A DNA stretch of 64,000 bases from Verrucomicrobium sp. (GTDB taxonomy: Bacteria > Verrucomicrobiota > Verrucomicrobiia > Methylacidiphilales > UBA1321), in the NCBI GenBank assembly GCA_017849585.1, contig JAFIGT010000017.1, positions 179,276-243,275 on the forward strand. Reading direction: 5' to 3'. Below, piece by piece: positions 43,141 through 51,457 of the stretch. Every line of letters begins with the position of its first letter. The stretch's first letter is position 1. Both the position numbers and the translations under genes were made by a program. A model generated the notes under the pieces. It was not told the origin of the DNA and searched no databases. It saw nothing but the letters and a program-made list of their open reading frames with translations.

Positions 43141-44565
43141 CTAATTCTCCTCGGACGACTCTCCAGAATCATCCGCATCGTCGTGCTCGGCGGCAGCGCC
43201 ATTGGTCGCATGACCATTCGTGGTGTACTCGTGGAGTTTATTCCGCAAGGTCCGGACATTGATGCCGAGCAGACGCGCGGCCTCGTTGCGATGCCCCTTG
43301 GTTTTCTTCATCACGAGCTGAATCAGACGTTTTTCCATCTCCGCGACCGTCGGCAGGCCGTCGCCGGTATCGAGCACGGAATCAGTCGTGGGCGGTGCGG
43401 TCAAAACGAAGTCGCCAAAGGCCAGTTCGCGGCCTTCCTCCGCCATGATCACTGCGCGCTCGGTGTAATTTTGCAATTCCCGCACATTGCCCGGCCACGG
43501 GTAGGAAGAAAGCTGCTCCAACGCCAGTGGGCTAATGGAGGGAGCGGGCTTGCGGTGTTTTTTTGCAAAGCGTTGGATGAAGCTTTGCAGTAAAAACTCC
43601 ACCTCGCCCTTGCGCTCGCGCAGGGGCGGAATTTTCAACGGCACCACATTCAGACGGAAATAGAGATCCTGTCGGAACTTGCCCTCCTCCACGGCCTGGC
43701 TCAAATCCCGGTTCGTCGTCGCGATGATGCGCACATCCACATGAATCGTGCGATTGCCGCCGACCCGCTCGAATTCCTGTTCCTGCAAAACGCGCAGCAA
43801 CTTCGCCTGCAACGCGAGGCTGATTTCCGTGACTTCATCCAGCAGCAACGTGCCTCCATTGGCCAATTCGAAGCGGCCTTCGCGGCGGCCCGTCGCGCCA
43901 GTGAAGGCGCCCTTTTCGTGGCCGAAGAACTCGCTCTCGAGCAGGTTTTCCGGAACGGCGGCGCAATTCACTTTGATGTAGGGCTTATCCTTGCGCAGGC
44001 TCTGCTGGTAAATGTTATGCGCGATCAGTTCCTTGCCCGTTCCGCTTTCACCTTGAATCAGCACCGTGGCATTCGTCGGCGCCACGCGCTGCACGAGCCG
44101 GTCAATGCGCGCCATCTCGGTGCTTTGGAACAGAAGCTCGGAGGAATCGTTTTCCGCCGTGAGCTGTTCCTTCAAATACGCATTCTCGTGGCGTAGTTGA
44201 CGCTGCTCGAGAAGTTGGTTGATGGCTACGTCGAACTGCGCGAGCGTGAACGGCTTCAGCAGATAATTCGCCGCACCGAGCTTCATCGCTTCCACGGCCG
44301 ACTCGATCGTGCCGAAACCGGTCATGATGATCACTTCGACCGGTTGCCCCAGCGCCTTCGCTGCCTGCATGAATTCCAGGCCATTGCTGTCGGGAAGTTG
44401 TAAGTCGACAATGAGCAGATCCGCCGGCTCCCGCTTCTGTTCGTCGAGAGCCTGCTGCGCGGTGGCCACACCAAGCACGCTCGCATTCTGCTTTTGCAGG
44501 TGGCTCACCAGCATGCGCCGGATCACCGGATCATCATCGACTACAATAATGCGTTCGAATTGCAT
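43141..44565 (-). CDS. Sigma-54-dependent response regulator of the flagellar block
   Basis: A 474-residue NtrC-type activator: an N-terminal receiver (about 1-120; acidic VDDD, phospho-Asp in LIVDLQLPD, Lys in LKPFT), an AAA+ domain with Walker A GESGTGKE, sigma-54 contact loop GAFTGA and Walker B LLLDEVTEIS, and a C-terminal Fis-type HTH (about 405-445, HRNEAARLLGINVRTLRNKL). The position upstream of flgB resembles FleR/FlrC/FlgR regulators of middle flagellar genes. The partner kinase is not adjacent. The C-terminal tail is acidic. Confidence 0.93.
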   Translation of the reverse strand: MQFERIIVVDDDPVIRRMLVSHLQKQNASVLGVATAQQALDEQKREPADLLIVDLQLPDSNGLEFMQAAKALGQPVEVIIMTGFGTIESAVEAMKLGAANYLLKPFTLAQFDVAINQLLEQRQLRHENAYLKEQLTAENDSSELLFQSTEMARIDRLVQRVAPTNATVLIQGESGTGKELIAHNIYQQSLRKDKPYIKVNCAAVPENLLESEFFGHEKGAFTGATGRREGRFELANGGTLLLDEVTEISLALQAKLLRVLQEQEFERVGGNRTIHVDVRIIATTNRDLSQAVEEGKFRQDLYFRLNVVPLKIPPLRERKGEVEFLLQSFIQRFAKKHRKPAPSISPLALEQLSSYPWPGNVRELQNYTERAVIMAEEGRELAFGDFVLTAPPTTDSVLDTGDGLPTVAEMEKRLIQLVMKKTKGHRNEAARLLGINVRTLRNKLHEYTTNGHATNGAAAEHDDADDSGESSEEN

Positions 44566-44569
44566 AAGA

Positions 44570-46129
44570 CTACCCTTGGGTTGGCACTCCTCGAGGTTTC
44601 ACCGTATCGCCAACCGGCTGGCGTTTGAGGAGGGATTTGGCCTGTTCCTGAAGTTGTTCCCGCTTGCGTGTGTAATCACTCTTCCACTGGGCAAACTCGT
44701 CAGCCGATTGCGGTGCGCCAGCCTGCGGCGGCTTCGCGAGCTGGCCGCTGGAATCATGTCCGGCCACCAGCGTGAGACGGCTGCACATGTCGTCGAGATA
44801 AGTGTAGAGCGGTTTCCAGCCCGGATCCTCCGCGCGCTGGCGCAGGCCATCGCGTAGCGAGACAAGCTGTTTCCGGTTTTCCAACGGCAATTCCATCACC
44901 ATCGACACCGCGCGCTGCTGCCAGTAGGCGAGCCGGTTGGGTTGCAAATGCTTGACGACCCAGTTCAATGCCTGCATCGCCTCGGCCTGCTTTTGCGATT
45001 GCTGCGTGGCTCCATAGAGGAAGTAGAGCCGCAACCACGCTTCCGGGGCAAAGGGATGGAATGGCGCGACGGCGAGCGCCTTTTCATAACTGGCGATGGC
45101 GGTGGGTTGCTGGCGCAGTTGATACTGGCAGTCGGCCTTGCGGTAGAGCGACGCCTCGACAAGTTGGTCGCCGGAGGGGTTCTGCGTGTAAAAACGGTCG
45201 AAGTAGACAAGGGCCCGCTCCCAGTTCTGATGCATGTATTCCGTTTCGGCCAATTGCCAGACAGCGGCGCGCACCAGCTTTTTCTCGCTGTTATAATTGG
45301 GGTCATCGGAATTTGCGACGGACATGAGCGTGCCGCTCATCACCCGATAAAAATTGTCGCGGGCCAATTCATAAACGCCGAGATCGCGGTAGGCTTGCCC
45401 GAGCAAATAGTAAACGAACGGGGATTCCTTGCGCCGTGGAAATTCCGCCAGCCAGGCCGAGAGTTTTACCACCGCGTCCGAGGAACGGCCTTGGTGCAGA
45501 TCGATCTTGGCCAGCAACAACTGCGCGCGCGCGCGCTCCTCTTCGGAAACACCGGCGCTGCTTTCAATGTCCCGCAGAAGTAGCACGGCCATCCGGAAGT
45601 CGTGATTCAAAACCAGCTTTTCCGCCATGCTCACCCGGTCGTACTTGACGACGGCGACAGGCTTGGTACTTGGCTTCTGTGTCGCCGCGCTGATCAGGGT
45701 GGCTTCGCGCAGCAGCAGCTCGCGGATTGGGTCGACAATCTGCGCCTCGCGCTCGAGAAGCTTTTTCTCCGCCTGCTTCAACACCACATTTTCACGGGCC
45801 AACATCGACGACGCATCCACCTCGGGAGGGGCCGGGGCGGTGGCGAGAGGCGCGGGCGCGGAAGGAGCGGCGACTTTTTCCGCAGGGGCAGTCGTCTCGG
45901 TCGCGACTGGCGTAGCCGGCTCTGTCGCCGTGGTTGCCACTGGAGTGGCGGCTGGGGTTGGGGCGGAAGCCGGTTCCACATTGGCCAGCGTGGCCAGAAT
46001 CGGTGGTGGCGCGATATCGATGGAAGGCCCTTCGGACAAAGATTCCTCCGCCCCCGAGGCTTTCGGGCCGAGAACATACGCCACCAGCAGGGCGAGACCC
46101 AGTCGAATGAGAAGAGCGGAAAAGGACAT
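44570..46129 (-). CDS. Secreted TPR-repeat protein
   Basis: A 519-residue exported protein. After a signal peptide (about 1-26) comes an Ala/Pro/Thr-rich linker (to about 105), a short coiled coil (ENVVLKQAEKKLLEREAQ), and several tetratricopeptide repeats (about 165-400: LGQAYRDLGVYELARDNFY; ALVYFDRFYTQNP; AIASYEKALAVAPFHPFA). TPR proteins scaffold complexes; being within the flagellar/chemotaxis run it may help assemble or position the basal body in the periplasm, though that is inference. It is four bases from the regulator gene. Confidence 0.8.
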   Translation of the reverse strand: MSFSALLIRLGLALLVAYVLGPKASGAEESLSEGPSIDIAPPPILATLANVEPASAPTPAATPVATTATEPATPVATETTAPAEKVAAPSAPAPLATAPAPPEVDASSMLARENVVLKQAEKKLLEREAQIVDPIRELLLREATLISAATQKPSTKPVAVVKYDRVSMAEKLVLNHDFRMAVLLLRDIESSAGVSEEERARAQLLLAKIDLHQGRSSDAVVKLSAWLAEFPRRKESPFVYYLLGQAYRDLGVYELARDNFYRVMSGTLMSVANSDDPNYNSEKKLVRAAVWQLAETEYMHQNWERALVYFDRFYTQNPSGDQLVEASLYRKADCQYQLRQQPTAIASYEKALAVAPFHPFAPEAWLRLYFLYGATQQSQKQAEAMQALNWVVKHLQPNRLAYWQQRAVSMVMELPLENRKQLVSLRDGLRQRAEDPGWKPLYTYLDDMCSRLTLVAGHDSSGQLAKPPQAGAPQSADEFAQWKSDYTRKREQLQEQAKSLLKRQPVGDTVKPRGVPTQG

Positions 46130-46139
46130 GGTAAAAGGG

Positions 46140-46889
46140 TTATCGTTTCGGTGTGATGTAGATCACCGCGCTGTTGCCCGGGGGTGATTGAGCGCCGCCG
46201 GTGTATGGGAAGCGGATGTTGTAAAAGAGATCGGTGCTACCGATGGCGTTTTCCGCCACGCCATTGACGCTGTAACCATCTTGCGACTGACGGGCCACAT
46301 CGGCGGCATTGGGATTTTGCGTAATCCAGTTGATGAACGGCGAGACCGCCACATTTTGCTCCGGAGTGTCGGACGTTCCCAGGATAACATTCGGTCCGGA
46401 GGCACTCGAAACACTTGCGGCGTTAACGGCCGTGTTTGGCTGTGCAGAAGGTTTGACGGCGACGGGCTCCCGGCGTGCGGGGATATCGATAAGGCCGGGG
46501 CGCGGCAGCACGACCGGGAGCGGCTTGCGTTCCGGGGGCGGCACGGGATAGAGCGACGGAGGCAGGGGCGGAAGTTTGACATCATTACCGCCGACACGAT
46601 TGTCGGCAAAGAAAGGACCGTTTTGATAAGGGATCGGCTGGGTGGAAGGCACGAACGCAGTCGGATTGGCCTCGGATGTCGTGCGGTCATGAGCAGTTGG
46701 CGTAACGGATGAATTATCGGAGGGGATCGACGGGTTGGTGGTCGTGCGCATCCCGGCCTGAACCGGGGCGAGGCAAAGCGCCATCGTGGCTGCCCAAAGC
46801 AGCCCGACTTTTCCGATGGCGGGCAGGCACCACGCTCCCGGGACTTTAGAATCCGGCGAGAGCGCTGGTACGATCGGCGTATATTTCAA
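46140..46889 (-). CDS. Secreted proline-rich protein of unknown function
   Basis: A 249-residue exported protein I do not recognise. A hydrophobic signal (IGKVGLLWAATMALCLAPVQA) needs a start upstream of the internal ATG at 46784. The TTG at 46889, preceded by GAAGGA five bases away, fits well and overlaps the REC-REC-STAS gene by 44 bases. An ATG at 46964 would give a long charged extension. The mature protein is Pro-rich (about 100-140) with a C-terminal region (about 195-249) ending VIYITPKR. It lies between the TPR and STAS genes. Confidence 0.65.
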   Translation of the reverse strand: MKYTPIVPALSPDSKVPGAWCLPAIGKVGLLWAATMALCLAPVQAGMRTTTNPSIPSDNSSVTPTAHDRTTSEANPTAFVPSTQPIPYQNGPFFADNRVGGNDVKLPPLPPSLYPVPPPERKPLPVVLPRPGLIDIPARREPVAVKPSAQPNTAVNAASVSSASGPNVILGTSDTPEQNVAVSPFINWITQNPNAADVARQSQDGYSVNGVAENAIGSTDLFYNIRFPYTGGAQSPPGNSAVIYITPKR

Positions 46890-47970
46890 GGTCCTTCGTT
46901 TCCTCGAATCCTTTCGATTGCGCTGCAAAATCCTGTGATCCGACCACGCGGAACTTGATACCAAGCTCCTTGCAGCTTTGGACCACTTGCAGGATGAGTT
47001 TAATGACGATCATGTCGATCTTGGCGACTTCGCTGACATCGAGCACGAGCCGGTTCAAGCCGGACTCCACCATTTCCCGGGTCTTTGGCCCGATGTAGTT
47101 GGTGATTTCCGAAGCGACGAGCGTGCTCGGATTATTCGGCACCTTCACATGCTGAATGCTCTCTTCCTGAGAGAAGTAGCGCATGGACGTGTCGAGATTC
47201 ATCGCGCGGGTGAGGCGGAAATTGAGTTCACTCGTGTCGATCGGCTTCGTCACGATGCCGGTGAAGCCCATGGCCTGCGCCTGGCTTTGTTCCTCTGTGG
47301 CCGTCTTCACGCTCATGCCGAGGATCGGCACCGATTTCGTGCGCGCATTAGCCCGCATCATCTGGAAGAAATTGAACGCGGCGCGCTCCGGCAGCGAGAG
47401 GCTGACCAGGATCACATCCGGCACTTCCTTGGAGGCGATGTCGATGGCTTCGCCGCATTGCGACGTTCCCACGACTTTCCACGGCGCGGAGCCGACGGCC
47501 TGCTTGATCTGCTCCACAATCGCGGGCTTGTCATCCACCACGAGGATCGAGGAGGGATCTTCCATCGTCTTGATCTTCGCGGTGGCGGCGCCCTTTTGCT
47601 GCAGGTCGATCACGCGACCGACGCGTTCCACGATCATCTGTTCGGTGAAAGGCTTGATGATGTAATCGCGCACACCGAGCTTGGCGATCTTCACCACGTT
47701 TTCACGACCGGCTTCGGCCGTGAGCATGATCACGGGGATGTCCTTGATGACCGGGTCCGCCTTCATCTTGCTGAGCGTCTCCACACCATCCATCACCGGC
47801 ATCGTCACGTCGAGCAGGACTATATCGGGATTTTCTCGGGTGCATTGGGCGAGACCCTCCACGCCGTTACTGGCGAAGAAGAGTTGGACGTCGTAACTTT
47901 TGAAGGCTCGCGTGATGACCATGTGGATCATCTTGCTGTCATCAACGCTGAGTATTTTTGGCGCGATCAT
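46846..47970 (-). CDS. REC-REC-STAS response regulator
   Basis: A 374-residue protein with two receivers and a C-terminal STAS domain. Receiver 1 (about 1-125) has acidic VDDS, phospho-Asp in VLLDVTMPVMDG and Lys in IKPFT. Receiver 2 (about 140-260) has VVDDK and a Lys in TKPID, but the phospho-Asp position reads LVSLSLP, so it is probably not phosphorylated. The STAS domain (about 285-374, LVLDVSEVAKIDMIVIKL) resembles anti-sigma antagonists (SpoIIAA-like) but no partner anti-sigma gene is adjacent. It follows cheX by three bases. Confidence 0.85.
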   Translation of the reverse strand: MIAPKILSVDDSKMIHMVITRAFKSYDVQLFFASNGVEGLAQCTRENPDIVLLDVTMPVMDGVETLSKMKADPVIKDIPVIMLTAEAGRENVVKIAKLGVRDYIIKPFTEQMIVERVGRVIDLQQKGAATAKIKTMEDPSSILVVDDKPAIVEQIKQAVGSAPWKVVGTSQCGEAIDIASKEVPDVILVSLSLPERAAFNFFQMMRANARTKSVPILGMSVKTATEEQSQAQAMGFTGIVTKPIDTSELNFRLTRAMNLDTSMRYFSQEESIQHVKVPNNPSTLVASEITNYIGPKTREMVESGLNRLVLDVSEVAKIDMIVIKLILQVVQSCKELGIKFRVVGSQDFAAQSKGFEETKDLEIYADRTSALAGF

Positions 47971-47973
47971 AGA

Positions 47974-48456
47974 TTATTTTTCCTCCAGACGGGCAAAGAC
48001 CTGGACGATCAGGACTTCATTGAGTTCGGTGATTCGGAACAGGTTGTGCAGGGAAATCTCGGCGTCGTGGCTGTCGATGGTGACCTTGCCGCCGCGGATC
48101 ACGGTGGGGATGCTCAAGGTGCAGTTGAATCCTTTGTCGGCCATCTTGGATTTCAGATTGCCGGTGACCATGTTGGTCAGCTCACCGATCACGTCGTTGA
48201 CTTCATTTTCCGGCATGTTCGTGCCGTCGCCGCTTCCCATGATGCGACCGGCGCAGGTGCAGGCCAGCTTCTCACTAAAGTTTTGGTAGAGAGTACCTGT
48301 CATCTTGCCGGTGAAGCTGACCTGTCCACTCACACCGCTGATACTCACCGGTGGTGGACTGGCGTCATCGCCTTCTTCGGCAATGGCCTCCAGCTGCAAC
48401 ATGGTGGCGAACACTTCGCATACAGCGCCTCTTATAAATCCAGATATGACATGCAT
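47974..48456 (-). CDS. cheX: CheX-type chemotaxis phosphatase
   Basis: CheX proteins remove phosphate from CheY and so reset the motor switch. The 160 residues have the phosphatase motif ExxN: Glu92 and Asn95 in DVIGELTNMVTGNLKSKM. The fold-specific PVSISGVSGQVSFTG and RGGKVTIDSHDAEISL are typical. It could instead act on the receiver domain of the next gene, three bases away. I chose the ATG at 48456 from the family start MHVISGFIRGAVCEV; an upstream ATG (48498) overlaps the promoter. Confidence 0.85.
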   Translation of the reverse strand: MHVISGFIRGAVCEVFATMLQLEAIAEEGDDASPPPVSISGVSGQVSFTGKMTGTLYQNFSEKLACTCAGRIMGSGDGTNMPENEVNDVIGELTNMVTGNLKSKMADKGFNCTLSIPTVIRGGKVTIDSHDAEISLHNLFRITELNEVLIVQVFARLEEK

Positions 48457-48467
48457 CCTACGACCTG

Positions 48468-48494
48468 CTATCGGAAGGGGAGCGGCAAATTTTA
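48468..48494 (-). promoter_or_regulatory. Sigma-28 (FliA)-type promoter of cheX
   Basis: On the minus strand TAAAATTT, 11 bases, then TCCGATAG, that is TAAA-N15-TCCGATAG against a FliA consensus TAAA-N15-GCCGATAA (7 of 8 counting the G to T and A to G changes loosely; exact spacing). It ends 11 bases before the ATG at 48456, so the leader should be very short. Confidence 0.6.
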
Positions 48495-48565
48495 ACATTT
48501 TTCCGAACGTAAATTTTTATTCAGGTGCCGAGCCGTGCTTTTCCGCCACTTTTGGAAATTTACGC

Positions 48566-48593
48566 TAACCCGTGGGGCAGTTTTTTCCGATAG
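48566..48593 (+). promoter_or_regulatory. Sigma-28-like promoter of the HDOD operon
   Basis: TAAC (48566-48569), 16 bases, TCCGATAG (48586-48593), ten bases before the ATG at 48604. The -10 is identical to the one on the opposite strand for cheX; the -35 is weaker and the spacing one base longer. Confidence 0.4.
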
Positions 48594-48603
48594 CTGCTGG
48601 AAG

Positions 48604-49539
48604 ATGTCTTCGTCTGCGTTGAAACCACTTGCGGCAGGCCATGGGCCCAAAAAGACCATTTTTGAGCTGATTGCCGATCCCCGGGCGTCCCAGCACCTGC
48701 CCTCGCTCAGCACCGTCCTGCGTGAGCTGGAGGATTTGGCGGGCCGCAACAATGTGATGATACAGGAGATCTCCCGCCTCATCCGCAGCGACCAGAGTCT
48801 CGCCGTGCGCATCCTGCGCCTCGCGAATTCCGCCTATTTCGCCCCGGCGGAACCGATTCTCGATGTCGATCAAGCGCTCATTTATCTCGGGCTCAGCCAC
48901 GTCCGTACCACGATTTTCACCACGCGTTGTATTGAGCAGACGTGCAACATTTCCTCCGAGCTTCTGCCGTGGAAGGAATTCTGGCTGCACGAAGTCGCCG
49001 TCGGCTTCATTACCCGCATTCTCTCCCAGCACATGGAGGAGCGGCCCCTCACGCCCGAATCGTATTATATCATGGGCCTCTTTCACGACATCGGCAAACT
49101 CGCCTTGGCCTATCTCGCGCCGGACGATTTCACCATGGTGCTCACCCAGGCGCGCGAACGGCACTGCGACACCTCGCAGGTGGAATTTGAACTGCTTGGC
49201 ATCGATCACGCCACTTTGGGTGCCTGGTACCTCCAGCAGCAGGGATTGCCGGCCATGGTGTTCGAGCCGATCCGCCTGCATCACGCCTGGAAGATTGAAG
49301 GCCGTCAGGCCACCCTTTCCTGCCTCCTTTGCCTCGCCGACCGGATTGCCCACCGTTTTGGACTCGGCTGCTCCGGCAGCTTTGTCGAGGCTGGTGGCGA
49401 CATGTTTGCGTGGGAGGAATGGCAGCAATACGAAAAGCGTTGTGACCACAAGAGCGAGGCGGAAGTCGAACGTCATCGTGGGATTATCCAGACCGAGCTC
49501 AGCCACGTTCCCGACCTGATCCACCAGATTGTCGCATGA
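48604..49539 (+). CDS. HDOD domain signalling protein
   Basis: A 311-residue protein with an HDOD domain (about 25-240): SLAVRILRLANSAYFAPAEP, GLFHDIGKLALAYL with the HD pair, and IDHATLGAWYLQQQGLP. The C-terminus (about 245-311) is helical and polar. It begins a plus-strand operon with a phosphotransferase-like protein and a lipoprotein, each overlapping by four bases (ATGA). I chose the ATG at 48604 over 48535 because a promoter-like sequence lies between them. Confidence 0.85.
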   Translation: MSSSALKPLAAGHGPKKTIFELIADPRASQHLPSLSTVLRELEDLAGRNNVMIQEISRLIRSDQSLAVRILRLANSAYFAPAEPILDVDQALIYLGLSHVRTTIFTTRCIEQTCNISSELLPWKEFWLHEVAVGFITRILSQHMEERPLTPESYYIMGLFHDIGKLALAYLAPDDFTMVLTQARERHCDTSQVEFELLGIDHATLGAWYLQQQGLPAMVFEPIRLHHAWKIEGRQATLSCLLCLADRIAHRFGLGCSGSFVEAGGDMFAWEEWQQYEKRCDHKSEAEVERHRGIIQTELSHVPDLIHQIVA

Positions 49540-50213
49540 CCACACCCGATTTTAATACCCTGCTCATCGAACGCAGCCTGCTGGAGGCGCTCTCCCGCAT
49601 GCTCTCCCATGATATCAACGGCAAGGTCATGGGTGTCGAGGGCATCCTCTCCTGCTGGGAATCGCTCGGGGTTGAAACCGAGAACCTCAAAGAAGATATC
49701 TCCATCGTCCGCGATTCCTTTTCCTCCCTCAAAACCGAATTTCTCATGCTCGGCTGGTTTTTTCAGGCCGAGCCCAAGCATACCCAGGCCATTTCTTTCG
49801 CCTACTTCAACGACGTCGCCGGGCGGTTCCTCTCGCGCTTTTTTCAACCGCCCTCCAGCTTTCAGCTCCAGTCTGTCGCCGAAGGCCGCTCCATTTATTG
49901 CACGCCCTATCAACTGATCTTCTGGACCAGCTCCTTCTGTCAGGTGATTGGCCGGTATCGGCCGCCCGGACAGCTTGTGGAGCTCCAGATTGATACCCGC
50001 ACCGAAGGCACCGAGCTCGAATTACGCTGTCGTTCCGAGTTCCTCAGCGAACTCCTCGACGACACCATCCCGCGTCCGCTTGGTCATCTTCCGCCATGGG
50101 AAAACTGGCTCGCTCTCTTTCGGACCGCCGGCGGCAGCTACCGCGTCGATCCCGGCATCCTCCTGCCCATTACATTCACCCTGCCGCTGAGTAACCCCGC
50201 TCCCGCGTCATGA
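49536..50213 (+). CDS. ChpT-like histidine phosphotransferase or degenerate kinase
   Basis: A 225-residue soluble protein of no named family. Its start, LSRMLSHDINGKVMGVEGIL (about 20-39), resembles the dimerisation helix of histidine kinases and of the ChpT phosphotransferase, with His25 in the phosphorylatable position (SHD). The remainder lacks the N, G1 and G2 ATP-binding motifs, as in ChpT, whose ATPase-like domain is degenerate. It may shuttle phosphate between hybrid kinases and response regulators. It overlaps HDOD and lipoprotein genes by four bases each, so all three are coupled. The role is inference. Confidence 0.55.
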   Translation: MTTPDFNTLLIERSLLEALSRMLSHDINGKVMGVEGILSCWESLGVETENLKEDISIVRDSFSSLKTEFLMLGWFFQAEPKHTQAISFAYFNDVAGRFLSRFFQPPSSFQLQSVAEGRSIYCTPYQLIFWTSSFCQVIGRYRPPGQLVELQIDTRTEGTELELRCRSEFLSELLDDTIPRPLGHLPPWENWLALFRTAGGSYRVDPGILLPITFTLPLSNPAPAS

Positions 50214-50857
50214 TGCGCTGCCTTCATCTCTCGCTGCTTACCGTCATCCTGCTTCTGCTTGGCGGTTGCATGGCCTACGAGGAAATGCAGTACAACATGG
50301 ACTTCGTTATCGGCAAGGGTTACACCCCGCCCGTGGACAAAGCCTCAGCCTACATCCCCAAACGCATCCTCCTGCTCCCTGTCACCGGCCCCATCGACGA
50401 CCGCTACAAGCGGGAATTCACCAACACCTTCCGCGCCGTTCTCAATGCCAATGAACACTGGACGGTAGTCGATTGGCCCGACGGCACCTTGGGCGGTTCC
50501 AAATTACAGGTTCAACCCGAGGAAGCCCGCGAGGTGGCCAATCGCCTCCACTGCGATGCCATCCTCTTCGTTCGCATGGAGGATTCCGCCCTCTTCCCCC
50601 CGTTGCGCCAATGCATTCGCTACTCGCTGGAAGAGACCGCCTCCCGCACCGTCATTGTTTCCGCCTTTCAGGACTACGACACCAACAACAAACGTGTCGC
50701 CAACTCCGCCCGCAGCTTCTACCAGACCCGGCTCAACAAACATCAATCTCCCGACAAGAGCCTGATTATTCTCCAAAGTAATCCGCCTTTTCTTAAATAT
50801 GCGGCCACCGCTAGCGCCGAATCGCTTAAGAATTCAATCGTATCCCCTGTAAAATAA
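50210..50857 (+). CDS. Lipoprotein with a TolB-N/CsgG-like domain
   Basis: A 215-residue predicted lipoprotein. The signal ends at the lipobox LGGC (Cys20). The mature part, ILLLPVTGPIDDRYKREFTNTFRAVL, then EEAREVANRLHCDAILFVRM, has the pattern 'LLP...(T/S)..F...L......A..L..DAIL' found in the N-terminal alpha/beta domain of TolB, CsgG, LpoB and the flagellar proteins FlgP/FlgT. It may interact with the envelope side of the flagellum, but that is inference. Last gene of the HDOD operon. Confidence 0.6.
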   Translation: MMRCLHLSLLTVILLLLGGCMAYEEMQYNMDFVIGKGYTPPVDKASAYIPKRILLLPVTGPIDDRYKREFTNTFRAVLNANEHWTVVDWPDGTLGGSKLQVQPEEAREVANRLHCDAILFVRMEDSALFPPLRQCIRYSLEETASRTVIVSAFQDYDTNNKRVANSARSFYQTRLNKHQSPDKSLIILQSNPPFLKYAATASAESLKNSIVSPVK

Positions 50858-50866
50858 GCGATTTAA

Positions 50867-50884
50867 ATCTTGTTATTACAAGAT
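50867..50884. repeat. Inverted repeat after the lipoprotein gene
   Basis: ATCTTGT-TATT-ACAAGAT is a perfect 7-bp stem with a 4-nt loop, ten bases past the lipoprotein stop. No T-run follows on the plus strand. It could end that transcript or be an operator for the FlgM-like gene downstream. Confidence 0.4.
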
Positions 50885-50906
50885 TGTAAGATCAGTTAAA
50901 AAAACT

Positions 50907-50933
50907 TTAATCTCTTCCGCCGTGTGCCGATAT
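50907..50933 (+). promoter_or_regulatory. Sigma-28-like promoter of the FlgM-like gene
   Basis: TTAA (50907-50910), 15 bases, GCCGATAT (50926-50933). The -10 matches the FliA consensus GCCGATAA in 7 of 8 positions at the right distance; the -35 is weaker (TTAA for TAAA). It ends seven bases before the ATG, so transcription would start at or near the start codon. Confidence 0.5.
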
Positions 50934-50940
50934 ACAGGAT

Positions 50941-51267
50941 ATGGAACTACCCCTAGTAGGCCAAACAGAACGCGCTACACGCCTCGAAGAGATCAAGAGT
51001 GCGCAAAGTTCGACTGTGTCTACCTCACTTGAGCTGGAAGACAACGTGAAAATCTCACCGAATTCGCTGATGGTTGCACGTCTTCTGGACAAGGTGAATG
51101 CCATGCCGGAGACTCGCCCGGAAGTGGTACAAGAATACTACGAGAAGGTCAGCGACGGCCATTATCCTCCGCCCATGTTGGTGGATGGTCTGGCTAAACT
51201 GATCGGTGGCGAGTTGACACAAGAGAACAAACTCACTCCCGCGCCTCTCGAAGGCCCGTCCCAGTAA
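50941..51267 (+). CDS. FlgM-like protein, possible anti-sigma-28 factor
   Basis: A 108-residue acidic protein. The C-terminal half reads MVARLLDKVNAMPETRPEVVQ...YYEKVSDGHY...MLVDGLAKLIGGEL, which follows the FlgM pattern 'R...V..(Y)...(I/V)..G.Y..(D/P)....(I/V)A..L'. FlgM binds FliA and is exported through the hook. The N-terminal half is Ser/Thr/Glu-rich and likely disordered, as in FlgM. A sigma-28-type -10 directly upstream fits autoregulation. No fliA gene is in the window, so the assignment rests on pattern and promoter. Confidence 0.55.
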   Translation: MELPLVGQTERATRLEEIKSAQSSTVSTSLELEDNVKISPNSLMVARLLDKVNAMPETRPEVVQEYYEKVSDGHYPPPMLVDGLAKLIGGELTQENKLTPAPLEGPSQ

Positions 51268-51280
51268 CCCCGTCCATGGA

Positions 51281-51304
51281 TCGGGCTGTACCCCTGCAGC
51301 CCGA
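51281..51304. repeat. Inverted repeat after the FlgM-like gene
   Basis: TCGGGCT (51281-51287) and AGCCCGA (51298-51304) form a 7-bp stem with a 10-nt loop, 13 bases past the stop codon. No T-run follows, so termination is uncertain. Confidence 0.4.
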
Positions 51305-51457
51305 AGTGGACGGCTTACTGTGACGCTGCCCTCACCCGAGGTTCAAGCGTTGCCGCCTGATTCCCCTCGCTCCTCTGTCATCAGAGCGGGCGACACGCCA
51401 CCTCGCTCCACCCGCCTTCATTCTTGTAAATGTGCGAGAAGCTAAAGGGAACCGGCG

